A stretch of DNA of 64,000 bases, from assembly GCA_028829895.1 (NCBI GenBank), contig CM054183.1, forward strand, positions 73,085,571 to 73,149,570. The letters are read 5' to 3'. This DNA comes from Sinotaia quadrata (Eukaryota > Mollusca > Gastropoda > Architaenioglossa > Viviparidae). Below the pieces are notes generated by a model, which did not search any database, was not told where the DNA came from, and saw only the letters and a program-made list of their open reading frames with translations. Positions 20,713 to 30,900 of this stretch are shown piece by piece; position 1 is the stretch's first letter, and every line of letters begins with the position of its first letter. Position numbers and translations under genes: made by a program.

Positions 20713-22909
20713 CAGTGGTCCCCAACCCCCGGTCCGTGGACCAAATGGTACCGGGCCGCCTAATTTTATTTTTACTCTGGTGTATTTCTTTCGGGATTGT
20801 GCGACTTTCCATGGACGAGATTGAGTCTGAGCATTCATTCTCCCAGTTGGTGCACGATCATCTGTCTTTGCTTTTAAAGAATTCGAGCTCTACTTCCCAA
20901 CCACACCAACACACTTCGCTTCGGACTACCGACGAACGCACTCCATCCATTGGACCGCCGGGAGGAGAGTCATGTCAAAGCGCCACACAAGACAAACCAG
21001 CACTAAGACTCAGCCCTTTTCAGGGCTGGCAAAAATGTCACTACTGCCCACTCCACCAAGTGACATTTTACGCGATTCTGAGTCAGTCACAAAGATGCGG
21101 ACGGCCCTTTCTGTTTCACAAACGAGCGCATAGCCCAGCTGAGACAGATACGGCAAAAGAGGCTTGAAGAGGTGCAAACATTAAGAAGTACAAAGGAGAA
21201 GACTGGACAAAATACTGCTGTGAAATCAGCAAACCAACCGAAAATGGGGGCATACGAAAAGTTACCCCCTTCACCTTCACACTAGAAACTAAAAACGTTG
21301 AACTAAAAAATGCGTTCACTAATTTGCTGTTGACCCTCTTCCACACAAAAACAGAAGATGAACTTACACTAGACAACAAGCCATCTTAACCGCAATTGGT
21401 CTCCATAAGATTTTAAACAAGCACCTGACAAGACAACCCGAAAAAAAAACTACATCAACAGACTGTGAAACACAGACAGACATCTTCTGGAAAATAACGC
21501 CGACAACAAAAACACGCTCTTCACAAACGAAAAAGGAGGAAACAACGCGAAAACCCACACAGGAAGACGGCACAACTCAAACAGTCTTTGAAGGAAAAAG
21601 TCACGTTTCCACCCAAACTCTACAAGCCACTATAAGAGAAAGTGGAATAAACACCATCATCTGGAAAATTCCATCTACGGCCAAAATGAATTCAACTCAA
21701 ACAGCAAAACAAGAAATCAGCCAGGCATTCTCGCAAACTCCAAAACCAACAACAGATAATAAGGAAACTCAGACTACAAGCTCTATCAGCAAAGAAAAAG
21801 AAATGAAAACAACTACCACCGAAAATAAGAAGAAACGCCAAAAAATCTCCAGCACACAAACGGTACATATCATGACGCAAGAAAGAAAAATACAAACAGA
21901 AAAAGAAGTGAAGACAACTGACGCACAGACCGAAACAGAAGTCGACAACGCTCCAACTACATCACAAGAAACAACAACAACGACTAAACCAACTGCCCCC
22001 AATCCACAGCCAGAGTCACCACCAGGGACTGCAACAAAGACAACCACAACAGATACACGAGGAAACACTACAGAACGGAGCCCCAAATCAAAAAGAAGGC
22101 GCCCGCCACAACACATCAGACGACAACAACAGTATCATCTACTACAGCCACAACAACAGAATCCACAACAACAAAGGCAGCGCTGCGACAACAACCACCG
22201 CCGACAACAACAACAACGGTGGCAGCACAGGGAGCAACATCACATGCAGTGGGGATATTATAATCACCCCATTGCGGATCTAATTCAACTAATGCTTGCC
22301 GCCAACACCCACCTGCATACAGTCCAACGGATACCGGGGACATCAACAACAACACTGCCAACGACAACAACACCACTGTTGAACATTACAGGGTGGGGAG
22401 TGAACATCCTGGGCGCACATACACACTAAGTACAGACGATGTGGTATTATCCTGGGCTCTGTAACCACCCCCACCCCCCTATCTGCCAATACAACAACGG
22501 CCACCACAGCACTTAAATCCGTATTGCCATTTCCGAATCCTATTTGTGTGAAGCGGGGTTTTCTGCAGTGACAGCAACCAAAACAAAACAACGGATGGAC
22601 ATAAGCAACTCACTTCGGGTGTAATTGTCTCCTATTACCCCCAGATGGAACCGTCTCGTTACAAAGAAACAAGCTCAGGGTTCTCGCTGATTTAGCGTTA
22701 TAGTGAGTTGAAATGTTAAATCACTTTATATTAATTTTTTGGTGTAACTGTATTTTAATTTGAAGGCACGTTTAAATACAATTAAATTAAAATTATTAAA
22801 TCAAAACAATCTAAAATATAAACAATCAACGTCCCCCCACATCATCGGGCCGCGGTAAAATTATCAAGCGTTGACCGGTCCGCGGCGATGAAAAGGTTGG
22901 GGACCACTG
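20713..22909. mobile_element. hAT-superfamily transposon, 2,197 bp, intact ends, no recognised transposase
   Basis: Both ends carry the perfect 15-bp terminal inverted repeat CAGTGGTCCCCAACC. They are flanked by a perfect 8-bp duplication ATCTAGAC, the hallmark size for hAT. Subterminal regions are GC-rich with CCGGTCCG/CGGGCCGC-like motifs on both sides. The interior is clearly different from the host DNA, being A/C-rich on the + strand, and holds an ORF with repeated TQT motifs. I see no hAT transposase (no BED finger, no C-terminal dimerisation block), so it is probably non-autonomous or has captured foreign sequence. The perfect TSD indicates fairly recent insertion. Confidence 0.92.
21386..22429 (+). 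CDS. TQT-rich ORF carried by the hAT element (function unknown)
   Basis: The frame is open from just after the TGA at 21359-21361 to the stop at 22427-22429; the first ATG is at 21686. An adjacent frame before about 21380 reads AFTNLLLTLFHTKTEDELTL, so one frameshift may have split a longer ORF. The protein has six Thr-Gln-Thr motifs at 21470, 21575, 21611, 21695, 21767 and 21854, plus IQT and AQT. A Thr/Pro-rich stretch, a basic patch KSKRRRPPQHIRRQQQ and a Gln/His-rich tail follow. TQT is the anchor of dynein light chain LC8 binding sites, and spacing of 12-35 residues would suit a multivalent ligand; that role is inference. It could equally be a degraded retroelement ORF1-like protein. Confidence 0.4.
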   Translation, partial: LTAIGLHKILNKHLTRQPEKKTTSTDCETQTDIFWKITPTTKTRSSQTKKEETTRKPTQEDGTTQTVFEGKSHVSTQTLQATIRESGINTIIWKIPSTAKMNSTQTAKQEISQAFSQTPKPTTDNKETQTTSSISKEKEMKTTTTENKKKRQKISSTQTVHIMTQERKIQTEKEVKTTDAQTETEVDNAPTTSQETTTTTKPTAPNPQPESPPGTATKTTTTDTRGNTTERSPKSKRRRPPQHIRRQQQYHLLQPQQQNPQQQRQRCDNNHRRQQQQRWQHREQHHMQWGYYNHPIADLIQLMLAANTHLHTVQRIPGTSTTTLPTTTTPLLNITGWGVNILGAHTH

Positions 22910-22917
22910 ATCTAGAC
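22910..22917. repeat. hAT target site duplication, right copy
   Basis: ATCTAGAC directly after the right terminal repeat; identical to 20705-20712. Confidence 0.93.
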
Positions 22918-23560
22918 TCTAGCTATGCACCCCGCAGTTTATCCACAATTATTCAGTTTCCACTCTTGGTTCTTCCGGTTCCCAGACCGACCAAAGTCGG
23001 CTGTCCAAAACGGCTTACGAATATTTACACGGCAAAGATTTCGAGTTAATCTTTGTCGAAAATTTTAAGAAAAATACAAATTCAAAAATATTTAGAATAA
23101 ATATTAGTAATCTGCATTTTCGACTATACAAGATGTTTACAACTTTAGGGACGCTTTCGTCATGCCTCGAATATCGAACCTTCGACGGTGAGAAATCATT
23201 TATAAGGATTGGAGACATCTCTTTCTGACAGTGTTTGTGTGCGCGGGACTCTAATATGGTGTGCAGAAAGCTCAAAGGCTTTTTTCTTCACCCTGAGTTC
23301 ATTTTTTTCATAAATTCGTAAAAAGGAGCCATTGGAGTGCTCTCTGAGTGAGACTGAGATTCTTATTTAGGCGTCTTTCATGGTTCAGACGTACCGGCCT
23401 CTATCTAGTCATTTGTCGGACCCCTCAACCCATCAACAGCAAATCATACAGGGTTGCCAACCGTCCATAAATTTATTGACAATCCATCAAAGCCCGTAAG
23501 AACATTAGGATGTCTGTAAAAAAATAAACTTTAAAATAATTTCAGTAGTGCGCTATAATT
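22918..23560. other. Mixed-composition flank, no gene recognised
   Basis: Together with 20580-20704, this is the pre-insertion locus of the hAT element and is more GC- and CpG-rich than surrounding DNA. An 86-codon minus frame (23015-23275) has no family signature. Confidence 0.4.
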
Positions 23561-23570
23561 TATCATAAGT

Positions 23571-23800
23571 CTAAACAGAGCATTTCATTAAGCCTGTGTA
23601 CGTATTCGAACCAGTGGAACCAGATATATCAGTTGACAAATCCTTATTCAGTTCACCTATAATATTTTTAACCATCAAAGACCCTTTTGTCCATCTAGAG
23701 CTGAAATCTTTTGCGATTTTCGAATCAGGAAACCAATCTGCAACATTTTCCGAGATGTAGTCCATTAAACTTGGTTACAGTGAATAGAAATAGCACTCAA
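23571..23800 (-). pseudogene. hAT-like transposase fragment (middle segment)
   Basis: The minus frame ending at 23571 reads YISENVADWFPDSKIAKDFS, then a W-T-K-G-S segment, then MVKNIIGELNKDL. This resembles the WFPDS-IAK...RTK...VIG block upstream of the catalytic region in domesticated hAT-like proteins of the DUF4371/ZMYM-like type. It is short and lacks catalytic residues. Confidence 0.5.
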
Positions 23801-23949
23801 ATGCAAAATCCTTTTGTGAAATGTTATTTCTTATTTATTTAAGCAGTGCTGCCGATGTTTACTCAATTCATCAAAGTGTTTCAACCAAATTCTCCGATTT
23901 TACCCGATTTATATTTAGAGGCAAATCAAACTGCTGAAAACTGCACTGG

Positions 23950-24206
23950 TATACTATATACGACCACAAGTGTTGTTATCAGTTGAAGAGTTAACAAGTT
24001 TTGATCACTTTGAAAGTTCAAAATTTAAATCAAACGAAAACATATTCATTGGTTATCAAACTAAATTACAGTTGCAAAAAGTAGACGATCTGTTGGCTGT
24101 TCAAAAGTTTATGGTTGATGTTTTTGCATTCTATACAAATGCAGTCAGTGCGATCAAGGAAAGAATGCCCGTTACTAGTGTTATTGATAATATTATTGTA
24201 AATTAA
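23950..24206 (+). pseudogene. hAT-like transposase fragment (later segment), opposite strand
   Basis: The plus frame reads SVEELTSFDHFESSKFKSNE, then IFIGYQTKLQLQKVDDL, then FMVDVFAFYTNAVSAIKERM. This resembles the I-Y-I-G..T..L...K....F...C..FY......I..R+P region of the same hAT-like proteins. It points away from the fragment at 23571-23800, so the ancestral element has been inverted or two insertions lie side by side. TAA ends it at 24204-24206. Confidence 0.4.
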
Positions 24207-24219
24207 TATTTTCGGCCAT

Positions 24220-24900
24220 TGAAATTTTGGTCCAGCGAACATTTTGCCAATAATTTGTTTATGATAATTTGTGGGTTTTCACCCTGAGACATTTTCATTG
24301 TATGTAATTTATTTTTTTAAATTTTCATTCATTATTCATTGTGGATGTTTCTCTGGATGAATGACAAACAGCTGACCATGAGTGTCCCCATATTTCTGAG
24401 AATAAATTCTCGTCAGTACCTTTATTCAAAGTATTTGTTTTGGTTGTTGAGAGTGGAATTCAGAGCGGTTGTTTGTCTGTTTGTCCTGTCCATCCACATT
24501 TTACATTCAACCCTACCTGCATGCACTCACACAGCTGACAAGAACATCATGGCGTCTGAGAGAGAATTTGTTATTTTCCATCCTGCAAACTCGGTGCATT
24601 GTCGGCTAGACTACTATGCCCTCTCGGGTGCTGGTGACACTAGTTTATTCCAATCTACTGGACGTAAATGATGACGTTATCAGTAGGCTTTAAATATATC
24701 CTGCCCTTAATGCATTCATTTCTATTATTAAAATATATGCTTCGCCCCCCCCCCCATCCCCCTATCATTGAAGAGCGGTTGAGAGTGTGCACCTAATAAG
24801 TGCGACCTGTTTCACCCCCTTCCTCCTGCCCTCCACCCTAGAAACGAACCAAGATCGAGAACATCATGAAGATGAAAGGTCTATTGCGGCTTCTGGAGTG
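24220..24900. other. No gene recognised
   Basis: Contains a C-rich tract (about 24744-24770) and a 110-codon plus frame (24339-24671) without family signature. Confidence 0.4.
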
Positions 24901-24904
24901 GAGT

Positions 24905-25984
24905 GTGAGCGAAACACACACACACACACAAACTGACTCGCGACTTTAATTTTGATACTTGGTTAGCTTTTTGTAAAAACGAACTAACGTACACTTTGCA
25001 GATTTTTTTTATTTTGTGAGCAATCTTTGATTGCAATGTTGGAGAATACATGTACGTGTATAATGAAAGGTTTGTATCGAGAATCGATGGTGGGCCAAAT
25101 TCCCAATTGTCGTAACATTTTCTCATCAGTTATGTCACCAAACACTAATACAAGGTCTGTCTGTTTGTTTGTTTCTTTCTTTGTACTGTACATGTATCTC
25201 GAGCACAAAAGAAGGCCAAAATCACCACTTAACATCAGTTATCTCGATCCCCATGACTAATCATCGTCAGCTTTTGAAAATGTTAGTTATCGATGTCCTT
25301 CAACTGGCTCACACCTCTTTTATGTTAATTAGCCCGCTTTTGAAGTAACTGCGCGAACAATACTTTTCAGAACTGTGTCAGAGCGAAATGACTCGTGAAT
25401 TTAATTTTGAAACTGGTTAGCTTTTTGTAAAAACGAACTACAATGTACATCCCGCAGGTTTTTTTGTGAGCGATCTTGGCAATGTTGGAGAATATAATGA
25501 AAGGTTTGTACATTTTATTGTATACATGTACTGGTAAATCTCTGCTGTTAGTTGGTGCACATAAGCCTTTTGTTGTTAGCAAACAATGTACAGTGTATGT
25601 ACATTTTAATAGCCTGCCGATCGCGTCATCAAACATATCGCGGCAATGCTGTTGTGTAAAAAAAATCAAAAACATATCCATGTACATTCTCATTTATTAA
25701 CGCACATCATGTACATAAAGAAATTTCAAGTACATTATATGTAATATTGAAGCATTTGTTTTCAAGTAGAATGTTAAAGGCAAAAGGCAACAAAGCGCTT
25801 TAGACTTTGTAAAGAAACCATATTAACCGCGTGTACATAAACCTTTTGTTGTTAGCAAACATGTACATGTACATTTTTATAGCATGCCCGATCGCGGCAA
25901 CGCTGTTGTGTAAAAAAATCACTAAACACGTGCATGTACATTCTCATTTATTAACGCACATCATGTACATAAAGAAATTTCAAG
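24905..25984. repeat. Two nested segmental duplications in a TGTACA-rich block
   Basis: Duplication 1: about 24905-25076 and 25379-25510, sharing TTGGTTAGCTTTTTGTAAAA and CAATGTTGGAGAATA, then AATGAAAGGTTTGTA. Duplication 2: about 25561-25730 and 25837-25984, sharing CCTTTTGTTGTTAGCAAAC, GCTGTTGTGTAAAAAAATC and TCATTTATTAACGCACATCA. The block is dense in TGTACA/CATGTACA palindromes. The small ORFs across it are repeat shadows. Confidence 0.85.
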
Positions 25985-26039
25985 CGCATGTTATAGTACT
26001 GTAATATATTGCCGCCTTATTGGTTTTATGGTAATCTCG

Positions 26040-26102
26040 ATCATCAGTTATCTCGACACTTTTTGGCAAACCCCTAGGACGTCGGCATATCTGGGTTTGA
26101 CT
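26040..26102. mobile_element. Possible pogo/Tigger-like (Tc1-mariner) terminal sequence
   Basis: ATCATCAGTTATCTCGACAC, then CCCCTAGGACGTCGG, then CATATCTGGGTTTGACT, resembles the ends of pogo/Jerky-like elements (ATAACTCG ... CCTCGATATA.C.GGTTT). CATCAGTTATCTCGA also occurs at about 25233-25247, so 25.2-26.1 kb may be a non-autonomous element, but I could not find a matching left terminal repeat. Confidence 0.3.
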
Positions 26103-27780
26103 ATTTATAAATTAAGACTAGCAAAATTTCAAGGAAAAGTACATATTTCAAGAGCAAATTAATATGCGAATGCTTAACAGATAAAAAATATAAAGATATA
26201 TTGCTACAGTAAAGAAATAAAATTACTCACAAATATTGTGCACTCTTACTTGTCTATTTTATTTCAAATTAAATAACTGCTTACCAAGTAAATGATGGTG
26301 ATAGCCAGACGCTTACATATTATTTTAGCAGCTTAGTTAATAAAAAGGACAAATTATTCTATTGACAATTAAAGAAATTAAATATTTTGTCCTTAAAATG
26401 TCATGCAAAATAAATATTCTGTTGTACAGATAAAGCTAATGTACAATGGAACAATTTATGGAGCATTCAAAGTCCAGTTTGGACAAGTAGTTTGTATAGG
26501 GTGTATTCAGTAATCATTCATAATCTAAAGTTATAGCCCATAAGATCTTTGTGCAATATAGCCTTTTGATAATGATGATAATAATAAAAAGATTTAATAA
26601 AGCACTTATCTGGTAAAAGTTGTAAACACTTTACAATAATTAATATGCAGTCTTTATACAATCTGTCATGTCATTCAGAATATATGGGATTAAAAGCATA
26701 TGCATATATTTCTCCTTATTTACATAGGATTAATTAAGCATTTTGTTATTCAAGATATAAATGAAATCTTCCATTTATTATTATACAGATTAATTAAGCA
26801 TTTTGTCATTCAAAATATATTTTTAAAATGCATACACATTTCTCCCAATTTGTAACAGGATTCACTTAACATTTACTGATATGGAAGATATAAATGGAAT
26901 TTAACAATGACCACTTCTCCTGATTTATAGAGGATTAATTGTGCATCATATTTCATTCAAGATATAGGGGATTACCTATGCACCTTATCTTCCATTTGTT
27001 TTCTTGAGGATTGAAATAAATGTCTGGGTGAATATGCATGAAAATGTGTGTAAAAAGAAAATATAACTGAGAATCCTTTATGAAATGTAACTTTATTGTA
27101 ACAAAATGATTTAAAATTAATGCAAAACACAACCTTATGTAATTTGCAAAATTGTAATAAACACAAAGTAGGTTTTTTGTACAATAATCAAATATGGATC
27201 AAAGAACACCAGTAATATAAAGAAGGTAAACTTTTAAAAAGTTGAACTTTTGCAAGTTGGTGAGTACTTCTTTCAAAAACATACATATATATATGCTAAT
27301 TTATATAATAGTATTCACATTAATTATTTGTATCTGAGAAATAATTTTAACAGAAACATACTCATACTATTACAGTGAGATACAATGCTCTTTTTACTAA
27401 TTATTTGTATAAAATATTTTATTGGAAAGAAATGCAAAGAACATATCACACATTAATATATTATAGTAATAAATGCTGTTTACACTATTTGTATCTGACA
27501 ATTAATTTTAATAAAACCACAAAGAACATATGAACATAGGTGTTTACACTAATTATTTGTATTGGACAATGAATTTTTATAGAACCACAAAAACATCTAT
27601 AATAATATAAATATAAGCGCTTTTTCTATTAAACATTTTTTTATCAGAAATTATAATTCTTTATATCTAATTAATGCACAATATTAAAGCAACACTGAAA
27701 AAGTGATCAAAATTGTGGATTATTTCATCTGCATATTTTTGTGAATCAGATTTACCACTATTCCCACCTTCATATAATGT
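26103..27780. other. AT-rich intergenic DNA, no gene seen
   Basis: Contains weak repeated phrases such as GGATTAATTAAGCATTTTGT with TTCAAGATATA (about 26700-26970) and TTACACTAATTATTTGTAT (about 27290-27560). No coding signal. Confidence 0.5.
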
Positions 27781-27795
27781 CTTTATCTATTATAC

Positions 27796-27956
27796 CCACC
27801 CTTTTCAACCTTTTTACTTTGGAGGAACCCTTGAAAATATTTTCAGGCCTCAAGGAACCTCTGCATAAAAAATACTGTCTAGATGCTTATTTTTAAAAAG
27901 CACAATCTCTTTGGAACCCCTAGTGACCTCTCTTAGAATCCAATTGAGAAATCCTG
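27796..27956. mobile_element. Probable hAT MITE remnant, about 160 bp
   Basis: The left end CACCCTTTTCAACCTTTTTA and the inverse of the right end CAGGATTTCTCAATTGG fit the CAG.GTTTCTCAACC type of hAT terminal repeat. The interior reads GGAGGAACCCTTGAAAATAT, then TTTTCAGGCCTCAAGGAACC, as in many hAT-derived MITEs. The flanks TATTATAC (27788-27795) and TATTATCA (27957-27964) form an imperfect 8-bp duplication. Confidence 0.6.
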
Positions 27957-27964
27957 TATTATCA

Positions 27965-30900
27965 TCAGCTGTTTGCAGATAGCATAGCAGAGTGAACATT
28001 TTCATTTTTTTTTTTTTGGGGGGGGGAGGGGTGCAAGATACAAATCAGATCATAAATTTGCATTCTCTTTAAGCAAATATCTTCTACTTGAAATATCAAA
28101 ATGCTTTGACTGGAATATAGAAAACCCTTGACTTTCATCAGAAAATATTAAATAGGCTTGTCCTATTTGCAAAAATCTTTCCTTTCATTTGCTTTTGAGT
28201 CTGCTGTGAAGAAATAATTTTTGTCATTTTGCTGTTATTATTTACAGCAACACTATTTAAGGCAGTAAGCTTGAAGATTTGGCATCAGAAATGGAGTTGG
28301 GGCATTTTCTCCATACTACCACTGATTTAGTATTTAAATGCTTTGGCTAATAGTTAATACATAAATAAAATGAATTCAATATGTAATTTTTGCTAAAGTA
28401 TGATAGCATAATTATAATTCATTGTTAGACTTCAAAATGATAATGATCACACAAAATAGTGTGGCAGGTTCCAAATAGTAAATTAAATGATATCATATTT
28501 GGAATCTGGTATTACATACAATAAAAAACAAACAAAACAAATATTTTCAACAAATATGGCTATTCTGATTATTCAATGATTTTGTGTTTTATTTTTATTT
28601 TACCAAATCTAACTTAGCACCTTAAAAAACTCAGTTTTAAAGGCAGTTTTGTAACAATATGTGCAATCACCTTAAGGGATCTGCATTTCATAACTCATAT
28701 ATTGACAGCTTTCTAAACAATGTGTGAAATCAGCTTAAGGGAACTGCATTTCATAACTCATAAACATCTAGTGACAGTTTTCTAAGAACATGTGAAATCA
28801 ACTAAAGACTGCTGATTTTTAAAGCAAAAAAATATGTATGATTGATCCTAATGTAAACAAAATAAAATGCACCTATCAATGACTGAAAATACCTTTATAA
28901 TAAATTCTTGAACCTGTAAAGAAAACTCCAGATATGATCTAATATCAAAAGTTCTTTCAAACATTTGGAAGATAATCTTATTTGCCTCTAAAATGTTAAA
29001 TGCAAAAGTTAAAACAAAATATTGTAAGGTTTATCTTCACCCTTTCTGTGATTATTCTGTATAACACAAGGAATACTTTTAAGAGGGTTCTGAATTTAAA
29101 AAAAATGCAGATAAAAGGTAAACAAACCAAATAAAATGAAGTTCTTTTTTTTTTTAAGAGATAATTAAAAGGATACTAGTTACAATTTACAGCACCAAAT
29201 GAAACAAACACAAAGAATGGGAAACATAAATGTTTATTGCTTCATTTCAGATCTACACTAGGTACATTATCTGCATGCCTTGAACAAAATATGATAATGT
29301 GAAATTTGTTTGGAACTTTCATACACTAATGTCATTCAAAAGTCATATATGATACAAACATAATATATACAGGCACATATATCTACATTTAAAACTGTCA
29401 GAATTAAATAAAATTTAACAAAGTGACTGGTGTCTGGGTTGCTCAAAACAGATATGTTTATAGCTGATTAACAATAAACATCCAATACAGACAAATCAGC
29501 AAGCAGAGTAACTTTACTGAACAAGAGAATAGGAATAAATTGTACAAAATAAGTAAAAATACTAAGAAAATATCTAACTATATACAGAGGACTGTGACAA
29601 ACAGGTAATTGCTCTCTTCAGTTTTATAAATCAAATTATTACAAATGCCATACACTTAAAAGAAGGAAGAGAAACTCAAAACAGCTGTCATGAATAAATG
29701 ATTAAAATATAAAATTACTTTAAATAATTAGAAATTAACTATCTATTCAGAATGTAATGTGTGTGTGTGTGTGTGTGGTTGTGCATTTTATGGTCCATTT
29801 AGATTTTGTAAAAAAGAATTTTTATACGTGCTTTGGTTTGCATTTTAAATAATACATTAAGTAGCAAATGTTTGGTGTTTACCAGTACTTGGTAAGATAT
29901 GTGTATTAAATATTAACCTGTAAGACATACAAATATACTTCTCAATTTCTGCATGGACAGGTAAATCAGCCCAAACTGACAGCTTCAGTACTCTCAATCA
30001 TCAGAGATATAAACATCATTTAAGTCTGTTACAATCACTTTTATTTTTGTGCCAATTTTGGGGAAAAAAAGAAAAACTCTTTTGTTTTACTGATTGCTTT
30101 CAAGGCTAGAGATTAATAATTAGAAGATTTACAAATATTAGTACATTTTTAGAGATTATTAAACAGCAGACTGACAACAGCACTGAATGAGAAAAGGTAG
30201 TACACTTTTAGAGAGCATTAAATGGCAGACTGACAATGGTACTGAATCAGGAAAGGAAAACATGTAAAACATTCCTGCTTTTTGTTTTTGGTCGTTTTAT
30301 GAGAAAAATGAAAATGTTTGCTGTATATCATGGACAGATGCTGCTGCAACCTGTCAAAGCAAAAGAAAATACAGAACAAAACAGTCAATTGGTACATATG
30401 TATACTCAGTGAAGTAAGCTTAGAGTATCATAAATTATTTGAAAAATTGCTGCAAAGCAGTGAATGGGTTAATATATGTGCACTCACTTGCAGAAAGCTC
30501 AGAGAATAACAATTAACAAAATTGTTGTACAGAAGTGAATGGGTTAACATATGCATTTAATGCAGTAATCTCAGTCCAAAAGTGATGTGCACAAAAATAA
30601 ATAAATAAAATACCCAAAATAAATATAAAAATAGGATTCCTTATACAGCAAACAAACCTGGTGCAGTGAGCTCCAAATCTGACAATAACCTCAAATAACA
30701 AAAATTTACAAACAAAAAAGAACATTTACACATTAATAATACTCACTAAATGAACTCTGAGGTAAGTAAGGGTAGATTACATAGATTATTACATAGATTA
30801 CAAAATACAAACCTTACACAGAGAAAAAAGATTTAAATAAAAATGATAAATTATGCAGTATTGCCCTAACTTTATGGGATCTATAAGTCCTTGACTTTCA

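Noticed and set aside
20603..21167. ORFs crossing the left end of the hAT element
   Set aside because: The plus frame 20622-21167 and minus frame 20603-20812 run through the target duplication and terminal repeat, so they are artefacts of the insertion. Part of the plus frame may belong to the element's degraded interior coding sequence, but this could not be shown.
21692..22591. Several minus-strand ORFs opposite the TQT-rich ORF
   Set aside because: They are Val/Cys-rich shadows of the Thr/Gln-rich plus-strand sequence, caused by CAA/ACA codon bias.
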